Shown here: one piece after another, positions 9,083 to 17,566 of the stretch
Numbering within the stretch: position 1 is the stretch's first letter
Layout of the letters: each line of letters starts with the position of its first letter
From: a bacterium
Lineage (GTDB): Bacteria > Bdellovibrionota_B > Oligoflexia > Silvanigrellales > Silvanigrellaceae
Assembly: GCA_009918675.1 (NCBI GenBank)
Contig: RGDM01000036.1
Location: forward strand, 1-32,580
Direction of reading: 5' to 3'
DNA length: 32,580 nucleotides
Program-made: the position numbers and the translations under genes
The notes under the pieces: model-generated
Seen by the model: only the letters and a program-made list of their open reading frames with translations
Database searches by the model: none
What the model was told of the DNA's origin: nothing

Positions 9083-9763
9083 GTGGGATTTTTGGACGCA
9101 TGGCGTGACTATCGGAATAACCAAAAAGTTAAATCGTTCGAAAAGATGGGCGAGTTGCTGAAAAACCCCGTCACAACCAAAGAACAACGCATAGAGGCAA
9201 TTGAAGGTTTGGCATCGGGTGGAGATATGCGCTTGGCTGCCCCACAACTGATGAAGCGCTTCGAAATGGTGGTTGAACACGGCATTATCGATAAGCGCGA
9301 AAAAGATCGGGTGATGGAAATTCTCTTGGAAAACCGCGAAGTGGCACAACCCCTTGTATGTGATGCGGTGCGGACCCAAAAGCGCATTTCCTGGCCGATT
9401 AAATTGGCTGAGAAAATGCTCTCGCAGAGCGAATATCTTTCCTTACTGGTGGAGAGTCTCAATACCGAGAACGTCCTCTTCGACGAGACGCTGCACGAGC
9501 GCAATATCGAGCTACTTCTTGCTCTTAAGGAGCTCTCGGATCCCAAAATCATCGACCGAAGCAAGCGACTGGTGAAAAGCCGCGACGAGCAGGTAAGAAT
9601 GGCTGCCCTTGAGTGCCTTGAGGCACAAGCACGCGAGCATCAAGAAGCACGGCAGTGTTTTCTCGAGCTCTTGGCAGAGCCGCCAACCGATGATAACTCC
9701 CGGTTTATCGGTCTGGTTAAAGCGATAGTCGCACGCCATCAATGGGGAGCAACCAGTCCGTAA
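9083..9763 (+). CDS. HEAT-like helical repeat protein
   Basis: A 226-residue, almost wholly alpha-helical cytoplasmic protein rich in Glu, Lys, Arg and Leu. Amphipathic helix pairs of the type KDRVMEILLENREVAQPLV and VRMAALECLEAQAREHQEA look like HEAT/ARM repeats and suggest a protein-binding solenoid. The start is GTG with an AAAGGA 7-8 nt upstream. There is no signal peptide or membrane helix. It lies between the coupled DUF1573/membrane-protein pair and the VOC-ftsY pair, all on one strand with short gaps, so probably one operon. Function unknown. Confidence 0.72.
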   Translation: MGFLDAWRDYRNNQKVKSFEKMGELLKNPVTTKEQRIEAIEGLASGGDMRLAAPQLMKRFEMVVEHGIIDKREKDRVMEILLENREVAQPLVCDAVRTQKRISWPIKLAEKMLSQSEYLSLLVESLNTENVLFDETLHERNIELLLALKELSDPKIIDRSKRLVKSRDEQVRMAALECLEAQAREHQEARQCFLELLAEPPTDDNSRFIGLVKAIVARHQWGATSP

Positions 9764-9777
9764 AAAGGACGATGCTC

Positions 9778-10191
9778 ATGCAACGCGCCCACAAAAGCGG
9801 ATTTTTACGCGGTCTTGGACATCTGGCTTTGGTTGTCGACGACCTGGAAAAAGCGCGCTGGTTTTTCGGAGATGTTCTTGGCGCAGATGTTGAGCCCTGG
9901 CGCGGGACTCAGCTTCTTATTCACGTCGGGCCCGATCTCCTTGTCGCAAAGTTATCCTCTGATGCCATCGACAAAGACCGACAACAGGGCCCCTTGGGTC
10001 GGCAAGTTCTCGACCACTACGGATTCATGGCTGATTCCCCTTCGCAAGTGGATTGTTTGGCTGAGCGGATTCGCGCTGCCGGCCTCGAAATTCTCAAGGG
10101 TCCATACACGCGCTCCGACGGTCGGAGTGTTTATTTCCGAGATCCGTTCGGTAATTTAGTTGAATATCTCTATTATCAACCCACCCCGTGA
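9778..10191 (+). CDS. VOC-family (glyoxalase/bleomycin-resistance-like) protein
   Basis: A 137-residue protein with a vicinal-oxygen-chelate fold. GHLALVVDDLEKARWFFGDVLG at the N-terminus holds the first metal His, and YFRDPFGNLVEYLYY near the C-terminus carries the typical DP-GN-E signature with the metal Glu. Members include glyoxalase I, dioxygenases and fosfomycin- or bleomycin-resistance proteins, and sequence alone does not separate them. The ATG at 9778 is preferred because an AAGGA ends 8 nt upstream; the ATG at 9772 is too close to it, and one at 9742 lies inside the previous gene. It ends 7 nt before ftsY. Confidence 0.82.
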   Translation: MQRAHKSGFLRGLGHLALVVDDLEKARWFFGDVLGADVEPWRGTQLLIHVGPDLLVAKLSSDAIDKDRQQGPLGRQVLDHYGFMADSPSQVDCLAERIRAAGLEILKGPYTRSDGRSVYFRDPFGNLVEYLYYQPTP

Positions 10192-10198
10192 GTGAACG

Positions 10199-11494
10199 AT
10201 GAATCAAGATTCCCTTCTTTATATCTATGGCGTTGGGCTTGTTGTTGCGGTTGTCGTTGCTTTTCTTTTGGGCCAAGCAGCGGCCCGGAGGCGCGCTGAG
10301 CGTGCGCATCTTGGCGCTTCAGAGAGAGCGAAAAAAGTTGAGCCAGGCGCGCAGCTCCCCGCTCTTGATGAGAAGGCAGCTGAAGGTCAGGACGCAGTCA
10401 CAATTCAAAAAGCTGATGCGTCCCCGATGGGAGCAACGCGCGCATCAACTGCCAGCAGTGTTCCTTGGTTTTCGCGCCTGACACTGGGGTTGAGCAAAAC
10501 CCAAGCCCAGCTCGTTCGTCAAATCGAATCTCTCTTTGTTGGTGAACATGAACGCGCATCGCGTGAGGCGTTGCTCGACAGCATGTTGGAGATTTTGGTG
10601 CGTGCCGATGTTGGAATTCGCACCTCTGAGATGCTGATTGAAAAGGTGCGCACCTCGCTCCCCGGCAGTGAACTGACAAACCCTGCAGCTGTTATGGAAG
10701 TCTTACGCAGCGAGATCCTCACTCTCCTGAGAAATCCTACAATTCAGGCAAGTGCCCCGCAAACCAACGCCGAAATATCGAGTTGGTCGTTGATCGATTC
10801 TACGCCTTTGGCGGGGCAAGAATCGCGCCGTTCCCGTGTTGTGCTGATGGTTGGAGTGAATGGGGTTGGCAAAACCACCACCACTGGAAAGCTTGCCTTC
10901 AAAGAGCGGCAGGCTGGGCATTCGGTTATTGTTGGCGCTGCAGATACCTTCCGCGCCGCTGCGGTCGACCAGCTTGAAGAATGGGCGCGCCGTGCGGGTG
11001 CCGATTGCGTGCGTTTGTCTGATGGGGCAGACCCTGCCTCGGTTGCATTTGAATGTGTGAAACGCGCGGTTCAGCAAGGCACCGACCTTTGCCTGATCGA
11101 CACGGCAGGAAGGCTCCATAACCGAAATGATTTAATGCAAGAGCTTGCCAAAATTCGTCGGGTGGCGAGCAAAGATCTCCCTGGTGCACCGCATGAAGTT
11201 CTTCTTGTTCTTGATGCAACAACCGGACAAAACGCAATTCAGCAAGCGCGCGCATTTAAAGAAATTGCAGGAGTCACTGGCCTTGTTCTGACGAAGCTCG
11301 ATGGCACCGCGAAGGGTGGAGTAGCAATTGCTCTTGCCAATGAAATGAATCTTCCCATCCGCTACATCGGTGTTGGGGAGTCGGTGGAGGATCTCCAACT
11401 CTTTAACGCGGAAGAATTTGTTGAGGCTTTGTTCCAGGCACCCGTTCGTTCAACCAAAGAGACAGCGCCAGCCCTCGAACTGACACAGGCTTGA
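10199..11494 (+). CDS. ftsY: Signal recognition particle receptor FtsY
   Basis: The SRP receptor GTPase, which docks SRP-ribosome complexes at the membrane. Unlike E. coli FtsY it begins with a hydrophobic segment (residues 6-27), so it is probably membrane-anchored. A charged linker (28-100) and the N and G domains follow. The motifs are complete: G1 P-loop GVNGVGKTTTTGKLA (Lys225), DTFRAAAVDQLEEWA, G3 DTAGRLHN (Asp301), G4 TKLDGTAKGG (365-374), then GVGESVEDLQLF. Length is 431 residues. It is the last gene of the plus-strand run and its stop abuts the end of the convergent ribB-like gene with no gap. The RBS is weak. Confidence 0.96.
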   Translation: MNQDSLLYIYGVGLVVAVVVAFLLGQAAARRRAERAHLGASERAKKVEPGAQLPALDEKAAEGQDAVTIQKADASPMGATRASTASSVPWFSRLTLGLSKTQAQLVRQIESLFVGEHERASREALLDSMLEILVRADVGIRTSEMLIEKVRTSLPGSELTNPAAVMEVLRSEILTLLRNPTIQASAPQTNAEISSWSLIDSTPLAGQESRRSRVVLMVGVNGVGKTTTTGKLAFKERQAGHSVIVGAADTFRAAAVDQLEEWARRAGADCVRLSDGADPASVAFECVKRAVQQGTDLCLIDTAGRLHNRNDLMQELAKIRRVASKDLPGAPHEVLLVLDATTGQNAIQQARAFKEIAGVTGLVLTKLDGTAKGGVAIALANEMNLPIRYIGVGESVEDLQLFNAEEFVEALFQAPVRSTKETAPALELTQA

Positions 11495-12649
11495 TTAGAG
11501 TTGCCAGGCTGCAAGCAGCAGGTCGCGGTCACACTCAACAGGAAGTTTCAGCTCTGCGAGCCATTGTGAGTGGCTTCCAGCCCACTGGCTTTCTCTGATT
11601 AAGAAATCAAATGCACGCAGCTGGGTCAGCACGCGACGCACGCCCATATGAGTGCCACGCAGGCCTTCTTTTCCACTCAAATCGCAAAAATCAGCAAGAT
11701 GGCTCGGGCTCGCCAACGTGCAATCGTGCTGCATTAAAACACTGACGTCGGCGTGAGCTGATTCCAGCGCAACACCATTGGTCCATTCACGGAATCCATT
11801 GTGAACACGGACACGCACTTGCGATGGGTGAATTTCATTTGAATAGCTCACCAGACTGCATGGAACCAACACGTCACTTTCAAACTGGGTCGACATTCGC
11901 CAGACGTTTTTTGGGGTGCGCGGATGCTCAAGGCTTTCCGGTGCAACAGCTTTCCACTGTGTGGGTGTGCGCTGACTGCAGAGCAGTCGGTGCCAAAGCA
12001 GGTCGACTGTGGAAACATACGGCAGCGAACGCCACCAATTGTTGTCGGTGCCTGAGTTCTGGGTGTTTTCTGACGCGATGGAAGCGGGGCGCAAGGCCTC
12101 GCCTTCGGTATCAAGAATCTCGCACATCGCCGCAGCGCCAGGGAGGCCAGCGAGCTGACAGAGTTCCATAACCGCCTCTGTGTGACCCGTCCGTGCAAGC
12201 AATCCGCCGTCCTGAGCGCGAACCGGAAAAACGTGGCCAGGGCTTAAAAAATCATGATGAGTCGCATTGCTATCGGCAAGTAGGCGAATGGTATGTGCAC
12301 GGTCGCTTGCCGAGATCCCGCTGGTGATATTGTTTCGTGCGTCAATCGAGAGAGTAAAACCCGTATGAGCCATTCCGCCGGGCCATTTTGGGGCGGTGGC
12401 AATCCCGAGGCGGTCGGCAAGCTCATGCGAGACAGACACGCAAAGAAGTCCACAGGCCTTGCGAATAGCCATGTTGACCAGTTCAGGGGTCGCGTGTGCG
12501 GCATGGAAACAGAGGTCGGCCTCGTTTTCGCGGCGGCCGTCATCTCCAACGAGTATCGCCTCGCCTTGGGCGAACGCCTGGACGGCACGTTGGACCCGGT
12601 TTCTCATGGCTCCCAGTTCCCGGGAATGGCTATTGACTGCTGAAGGCAT
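11495..12649 (-). CDS. ribB: RibB (DHBP synthase) fused to a degenerate RibA-like domain (RibBX type)
   Basis: The N-terminal half is 3,4-dihydroxy-2-butanone-4-phosphate synthase, which makes the four-carbon unit of riboflavin from ribulose 5-phosphate. Its motifs are DDGRRENEADL (acidic metal/substrate site), SGISASDRAHTI, PGHVFPVRA and RTGHTEA. The C-terminal 180 residues align loosely with GTP cyclohydrolase II (VRVRVHNG resembling vlvRvHs, and GVRRVLTQLR in place of the L-G-V stretch). They lack the CDCG zinc cysteines, so cyclohydrolase activity is unlikely; such fusions are known as RibBX. The frame is open to 12781, but ATG 12649 has AGGAG 7 nt upstream and gives 384 residues. No FMN riboswitch is visible upstream. 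The zinc-less domain may be regulatory or structural. Confidence 0.88.
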   Translation of the reverse strand: MPSAVNSHSRELGAMRNRVQRAVQAFAQGEAILVGDDGRRENEADLCFHAAHATPELVNMAIRKACGLLCVSVSHELADRLGIATAPKWPGGMAHTGFTLSIDARNNITSGISASDRAHTIRLLADSNATHHDFLSPGHVFPVRAQDGGLLARTGHTEAVMELCQLAGLPGAAAMCEILDTEGEALRPASIASENTQNSGTDNNWWRSLPYVSTVDLLWHRLLCSQRTPTQWKAVAPESLEHPRTPKNVWRMSTQFESDVLVPCSLVSYSNEIHPSQVRVRVHNGFREWTNGVALESAHADVSVLMQHDCTLASPSHLADFCDLSGKEGLRGTHMGVRRVLTQLRAFDFLIRESQWAGSHSQWLAELKLPVECDRDLLLAAWQL

Positions 12650-12753
12650 CATCTCTCTCCTGCTCGGCATCCCTGAAATGACACGCTCTTTTCTCGCGGT
12701 CAACGCAAAGGGGTAAAGCCCGCTGCCGGATCCTCCGACAACCTGAGGCGTGC

Positions 12754-12770
12754 TTTGGAAAGGGTCCAAA
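12754..12770. repeat. Short inverted repeat in the ribB/slt divergent gap
   Basis: TTTGGA and TCCAAA, a perfect 6-bp inverted repeat with a 5-nt spacer, lie between the divergently transcribed ribB-like and slt genes. A regulator dimer could bind here, but arms this short occur by chance. Confidence 0.25.
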
Positions 12771-12795
12771 ACTACAGCCACTCTTAGGGAATATT

Positions 12796-15108
12796 ATGAA
12801 GCGTCAAAAAACGAAATGGCGTTTTCAAAATATTGCAACCGCAAGTTGTGTTTTCCTGCTCGGCGGGGCTTGGTCTGCGGTTCCTCAAGAGAAGCCCACG
12901 ATTCGCGTGGACTTAGCAGGAAATGCGGAAGCTGTGGAAAACACTGTGGCGGGTTTACTTGAGAGCGGTCGGCCATTGGGTTTGATAGATACGCTTTGGA
13001 TGGACGATCTGGACGCCCCCGGCGCGAGTGGAGCTCGTCCAGACGAAGCGAAGACGCAATCAGAGGGGGGCATTGCACAGCCCAATCCGTCGCAAAGCCC
13101 GATGCTTGGGCCGGTGAAACCAAGGGAACAGGAAGAGACTGCGCAGCAGTCGACACTGATTCCTTGGCGGCCTGTGGAGATGGCGGCTCGGCCGCTCTCT
13201 ATTCTTCCGAGCGCTCCTCCGCCCGTTCCGAGTTTGAAAGGCTCGTTTCGCGACTTTCAGCTGCCCAACGAATCGCGTTTTTGGGAACTGCATGGTCTGG
13301 AAATGAACAGCGCTCTGAAACGCGCTATTGCGAGGCTTGGTGAGCACATTTCCGGAACTTCGCGCGAAAAAACTTCAGCATTTCAGTTCTGTGATGCGCG
13401 TCGGCTCACCTCTGCGCGTGATCCGCGATTGATTCTAACGCCCGATGGTATCAGTTGTCTCTATTATCGCTGGCAAACACTTCTTCGCGAAAGAAAAGCT
13501 GTTGTGCAAAAAAATGTTGCATTGAAGTCTCAGAAAAAAAAACATCCAGGCAAAAAAGTCTCTTCAAAGCGCGGCAAGAAATCAGCCGTTGCGACACTTG
13601 CGATAAATTCGAAAAAAGATTTTCGCAGTTTGGCTCAATATTCCTATGAACAGATGCTAAAGAAAATTGAGTTTAAAACAGAGCCTGCCGCAATGAAAGC
13701 GGTTGGATTTGCGCTTGAGGAAAGCAAAGATTGTTCACTGACATCGGTCCGTGCTGCTGTTCTGCGCGATCTCGAGAACCTGTTGCCTTCAGACGGCATT
13801 TGGCGCGCGATGAACCAATTGTATGATGCAACAGCCGCGTGCCTCGATCCAAAACATGAGGCATTTGAAGTGGTGAATCTGCGGCTTGCACTCCTGAATT
13901 TGGATCGCGGACAACTCGATCGCGCAGCATCGTTGTTGGATGTTGTTTTACAGGGTCAAGCGCTGCAAGACGAGCACGTTGCGCTGTTCTGGCGTGGATA
14001 TCTCGATTCTTTGCAAGACCAAGGTAAAAGTCTTTCTGGCGCTGTCGTTTCGGAAAACAAACCAGCCGAGAGCTCTGCTGTAAATTCTTCATCAAGCAAG
14101 CCACGCAATACGTATTGGGAGCGCTTGGTCGACAAGTATCCTCTCACTCTTCACGCGTTGGTTGTGGATGAAATCTCCGGTGTGGATTCTTTTGAAAGAT
14201 ATGCACGCCGACCTTCACCCCAGGTGTCTGTGTATTCCGGGCAAGAGTGGAACTTTGAGAATGTTTCACACCTGATGGCAGCGATTTTTATGGTCCACAA
14301 AGGCTCGGCGCAAATGGAAAGAATTTCGCGTTTGTTAGACGAATCTGGAGTGCAGTTGTCGTCTTTCGAAACGGCAATGTTTCGCGTGAGGATCCATGAT
14401 GCGGGCACTCACCAACGTTCGATGATCAAGGTCATCTCCTCTTCCCTCAAAACATTCGGTTCATCTTATCTTTGTGCGGACCTGCTTGAACTTCTTTATC
14501 CAGTTAAATTTCGCAATGAAATTGCTCAGCAGGCTTCGTACATTGATCCCGCGTTGGTGTTTTCCCTGATTCGTCAGGAAAGCAGTTTCAATCCCAAGGC
14601 AACAAGCCCCGTTGGTGCAAAAGGGTTGATGCAGGTGATGCCAGCCACTGCGAAAAAAATAGAAAAGCGGAAAAATTTAGATCTCTATGATCCAAGTACA
14701 AATATCCGTGTTGGTTCAAAATATCTGCATATTTTGCGGAATCATTATAATGGCGATTATCCGCGCTTGATAGCATCTTACAATGCTGGACCAAACAGCG
14801 TGAAGAAATGGGATGGCCGCTATCGCGGACGTATTCCTCTTCTTTTTGCCGACATTATTCCCTTTCCCGAGACACGTCATTATGTGACCGGACTGATGCG
14901 GCATATGTATTGGTACAGGTCGCTTGTTTCGCATGTGAAAGACACTTCTGGTGCGGTTAAAATAAAATGGTCGTGGGCACTGGTGGATGTGGTTCCCAAG
15001 GCTGAACAATTTGGTTTGAAACCAGGCGAAGTTCGGCAGGTCAAAATCGAGAAACTGCCTTGGCAGGACAATGCGAGCGGCAAGACAAACACCGCATCAG
15101 GAAAATGA
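12796..15108 (+). CDS. slt: Soluble lytic murein transglycosylase (Slt70-like)
   Basis: A 770-residue exported peptidoglycan lytic transglycosylase, cleaving MurNAc-GlcNAc bonds to 1,6-anhydro products. The signal peptide is basic (MKRQKTKWRF) with a hydrophobic stretch ending near WSAVP. The N-terminal 120 residues and a Lys-rich stretch (about 240-275) are low-complexity; the middle is helical, resembling the superhelical U/L domains of Slt70. The C-terminal SLT domain carries SLIRQESSFNP with catalytic Glu595, the GAKGLMQVMPATA motif and ASYNAGPNSVKKW. The start has TTAGGGA about 6 nt upstream. It is longer than Slt70 (about 640 residues) because of the N-terminal extension. Its 5' end faces ribB. 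Confidence 0.92.
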   Translation: MKRQKTKWRFQNIATASCVFLLGGAWSAVPQEKPTIRVDLAGNAEAVENTVAGLLESGRPLGLIDTLWMDDLDAPGASGARPDEAKTQSEGGIAQPNPSQSPMLGPVKPREQEETAQQSTLIPWRPVEMAARPLSILPSAPPPVPSLKGSFRDFQLPNESRFWELHGLEMNSALKRAIARLGEHISGTSREKTSAFQFCDARRLTSARDPRLILTPDGISCLYYRWQTLLRERKAVVQKNVALKSQKKKHPGKKVSSKRGKKSAVATLAINSKKDFRSLAQYSYEQMLKKIEFKTEPAAMKAVGFALEESKDCSLTSVRAAVLRDLENLLPSDGIWRAMNQLYDATAACLDPKHEAFEVVNLRLALLNLDRGQLDRAASLLDVVLQGQALQDEHVALFWRGYLDSLQDQGKSLSGAVVSENKPAESSAVNSSSSKPRNTYWERLVDKYPLTLHALVVDEISGVDSFERYARRPSPQVSVYSGQEWNFENVSHLMAAIFMVHKGSAQMERISRLLDESGVQLSSFETAMFRVRIHDAGTHQRSMIKVISSSLKTFGSSYLCADLLELLYPVKFRNEIAQQASYIDPALVFSLIRQESSFNPKATSPVGAKGLMQVMPATAKKIEKRKNLDLYDPSTNIRVGSKYLHILRNHYNGDYPRLIASYNAGPNSVKKWDGRYRGRIPLLFADIIPFPETRHYVTGLMRHMYWYRSLVSHVKDTSGAVKIKWSWALVDVVPKAEQFGLKPGEVRQVKIEKLPWQDNASGKTNTASGK

Positions 15109-15150
15109 GCGAACATAGCTTCGTGCTTTACCGGTGTCGTGAGCAAGAGG

Positions 15151-15897
15151 TTATTGATTTTCTCGCGCAGAAGGTGCGTTCAATTGTGCCCTGAGGTCTA
15201 GGGTCGGAAGGATAAACACCCATTCATTTTTTGCTCTGCGGTTTCCATCAAGAATGCGTGCCATGCAAACCCGAGGAGTAAGGTCGAGCGGAATCGATTC
15301 ATTCATCACATATGAAATCTGTGAGCGCCCGAGCAAAACACCATCAAATGAAATTTCAAATGATGCTTCGCGTGGCTGACATCGCACCTTTCCGTCATTG
15401 GACTGTGAAACAAGAGCATCTCCATTCGGGGTGGCTAATAAAATTCGGATTTGTGAATCACGAACAAAGGCGTCTTTGCTTCCTGGATTCAAGGATACTT
15501 GGCCGAGAGGGTGAATTTCGAGTCTGCAGAGTCCAGACTGCGCGCTTCCCTTGATGATAAATGGCCTCGCAAAGTTGGCCCAGCTGCCATCCACCCAAGA
15601 GATTTCGCCGTCTGCCAGCGTGAGTTTACGTGGTGGCAAGGATTGACAGGGTAGTAAATCTTCACGCGAAAGAATCAACGATGCAGCTGAAAGTTTGCCG
15701 CTACTTGAGAATCGGTTTTCATCGTTGTGACCAGCAAGGGTGCTGTTCGACTGATTCGCGGGAGCCTGACGCGTCGCAAGCGCGCGATAAGAATCCAGCC
15801 GTGCACGCTGGCCGCCATTGCAGCTCGACATCAGCAGCGCAGAGCCAATGACGCTTCCAATACCGGCCAAGGCCGATGTCTGCATCCTCAGTTTCAA
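15151..15897 (-). CDS. Hypothetical lipoprotein
   Basis: A lipoprotein of about 248 residues, not recognised. The signal sequence reads LKLRMQTSALAG then a hydrophobic stretch to the lipobox LMSSC, with the Cys at about residue 26. TTG at 15897 is chosen because a GGAGG lies 5 nt upstream; the frame stays open to an ATG at 15930 and also has an ATG at 15885 whose RBS spacing is poor. The mature part is a Gln/Asn/Ser-rich linker, then a beta-rich domain with several Cys (PCQSLPP, GLCRLEI, VRCQPRE, RVCMARI). The gene lies downstream of trmFO on the same strand with a gap of about 55 nt and is probably cotranscribed. Confidence 0.68.
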   Translation of the reverse strand: MKLRMQTSALAGIGSVIGSALLMSSCNGGQRARLDSYRALATRQAPANQSNSTLAGHNDENRFSSSGKLSAASLILSREDLLPCQSLPPRKLTLADGEISWVDGSWANFARPFIIKGSAQSGLCRLEIHPLGQVSLNPGSKDAFVRDSQIRILLATPNGDALVSQSNDGKVRCQPREASFEISFDGVLLGRSQISYVMNESIPLDLTPRVCMARILDGNRRAKNEWVFILPTLDLRAQLNAPSARENQ

Positions 15898-15951
15898 ATG
15901 CTCCTCCTCAACAGTCCGGTATCGGAACAAGAGGAGCAGACTGAAGGGCCG

Positions 15952-17406
15952 TCAAACCAATGAACTCTCTTTCCAGGCTGAAAAAAGTGCTTCGGCTCGG
16001 TTTGCAAGAAGCGAGCGTTTCAAGCCTTTGTCGAGTTTTTTGTTTGGTTTTGCAGCTGCAAGCTCGGGGATAACTTTTGCCTGTTCAGCAAGAAACTCTT
16101 GGCTCATCTCGCTGAACAAACCCCAGTGAATATTCATCGGGCAATAATGCTTCACGTCGCTATCGCGCAGGTGTGCAACCAAGCATCCCAGTGCCGTGTC
16201 AGGCGGCGGAAGTGGAAGGTTGATGTTCCGACTCAGTTTGTGGCCAATGATGTGCCCAACAAGCAACCCCATCGCTGCGCTTTCAACGTATCCTTCAACC
16301 CCAGAAATTTGCCCTGCCAACCAAACACGCGAGTTGCACAGCAGTGCCAAGTCGTCTCGATTCACCAACCGCGGTGACACAAGATAGGTATTGCGATGCA
16401 TACTTCCCATGCGATGAAATTCCGCGTTGGCCAAGCCCGGAAGCATGCGGAAAATTCGTTTTTGCTCGGGCCATTTCAATCGGGTTTGGAAACCAACCAT
16501 ATTGAACGAACCATCACCAATCTTTTCACGCCGCAGTTGAACGGCAGCATAAGGTCGGCGACCAGTGCGCGGATCATCGAGTCCCATCGGTTTCATTGGT
16601 CCAAAGGAAAGAGTTTTTTCTCCACTTTCGGCAAGCACTTCTATCGGCTGGCAGCCATTAAAAAAACGTGGCTCTTCGAAATCGTGGTATGGAACCTTTT
16701 CACCTGCTTTGAGGGCCTCGACGAAAGCAATATATTCGTCTTTGTTGAGCGGAAGATTTAAATAATGACCGCTTTCCTCATTGTCCGGTTCGCCGCTCAT
16801 GTCTTGAACTAATTTGAGCTCGGAGTCGCGGCGCGCTGTGCGGGTTTTACGGTTGGCATAAAATGCAATTGAGTGGTCAATGGTGTCGCCATCAATAATG
16901 GGTGCAATGGCGTCGTAAAAATAGAGTGCATTGGAACCAGTCATAAGTCGCAGATCTTCAGCCAGTTCGCTCGCGGTGAGTGGGCCCGTGGCAATCACGA
17001 TGGCTGCAAAATCGCTGTCAGACAGCCAGGATATTTTGCGGATCTGTTGTTCGACGACCGTGATCTTTGGATGATTGCGCAGTGTTCGGGTGATGAACCC
17101 GGAAAAAAGCTCTCTGTCGACGGCCAAAGCTTCACCGGCTGGAACTTCGCTCTGTTGAGCCGAACGAATCAACAGGCTTCCTAGGGCTTGCATTTCCATT
17201 TTCAGGATTCCGGCCGGGTTGAGGCGGCTTTTGCTTTTCAAGCTATTTGAGCAGACAAGTTCGGCAAAATGATGCGGCTCAGACTGCGCCGGAGTGGGAG
17301 TTGAGGACTTCATCTCAAAAAGGACAACGTCGAGGTTGTAGGTGTTGGCCAGAACCCAAGCCGCTTCCGAGCCAGCAAGCCCAGCTCCAATCACTGCAAC
17401 TTTCAT
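15952..17406 (-). CDS. trmFO: Methylenetetrahydrofolate-tRNA-(uracil-5-)-methyltransferase TrmFO
   Basis: The FAD-dependent enzyme that makes ribothymidine at tRNA position 54 with methylenetetrahydrofolate as methyl donor. The FAD-binding Rossmann motif GAGLAGSEAAW is at 7-17. The family signature ELVCSNSLKSKSRLNPAGILKMEM holds Cys52, matching the Cys53 of B. subtilis TrmFO. A second conserved Cys is Cys252 in FFNGCQPIEVLAESG, followed by FGPMKPMGLDDPRTGRRPYA. GQISGVEGYVESAAMGLLVG is also typical. It is 484 residues, somewhat longer than usual. A GAGGAGGTGA RBS directly precedes the ATG. The mostly Gram-positive and deltaproteobacterial distribution of TrmFO supports the lineage guess. Confidence 0.96.
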   Translation of the reverse strand: MKVAVIGAGLAGSEAAWVLANTYNLDVVLFEMKSSTPTPAQSEPHHFAELVCSNSLKSKSRLNPAGILKMEMQALGSLLIRSAQQSEVPAGEALAVDRELFSGFITRTLRNHPKITVVEQQIRKISWLSDSDFAAIVIATGPLTASELAEDLRLMTGSNALYFYDAIAPIIDGDTIDHSIAFYANRKTRTARRDSELKLVQDMSGEPDNEESGHYLNLPLNKDEYIAFVEALKAGEKVPYHDFEEPRFFNGCQPIEVLAESGEKTLSFGPMKPMGLDDPRTGRRPYAAVQLRREKIGDGSFNMVGFQTRLKWPEQKRIFRMLPGLANAEFHRMGSMHRNTYLVSPRLVNRDDLALLCNSRVWLAGQISGVEGYVESAAMGLLVGHIIGHKLSRNINLPLPPPDTALGCLVAHLRDSDVKHYCPMNIHWGLFSEMSQEFLAEQAKVIPELAAAKPNKKLDKGLKRSLLANRAEALFSAWKESSLV

Positions 17407-17486
17407 TTCACCTCCTCAGTGCGAGCGCCATTCGCTCGGCGACGGAAAAACGACAAGCTGCTCACCATAATCAGAAAAATGTGGAT

Positions 17487-17518
17487 AAGAAAACGCCCAC
17501 GCTGCTGATGCGTGGGCG
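17487..17518 (-). terminator. Rho-independent terminator after the SH3b lipoprotein gene
   Basis: A perfect 9-bp GC-rich stem (17494-17502 with 17510-17518), a 7-nt loop and, on the minus strand, TTTTCTT after the stem. It lies between the SH3b gene stop and trmFO, so it ends the former. Confidence 0.85.
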
Positions 17519-17566
17519 GGCTCTAGGCGAGGGCCGTAGGGCTGTCAAGCAAACAGCTCAAACCCT

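Noticed and set aside
12650..12781. N-terminal extension of the ribB-like frame to ATG 12781
   Set aside because: It would leave 14 nt for both divergent starts, has no RBS and does not look like RibB; ATG 12649 has AGGAG at good spacing.
12650..12795. FMN riboswitch expected upstream of ribB
   Set aside because: The region lacks the conserved FMN-element segments; only a short inverted repeat is visible.
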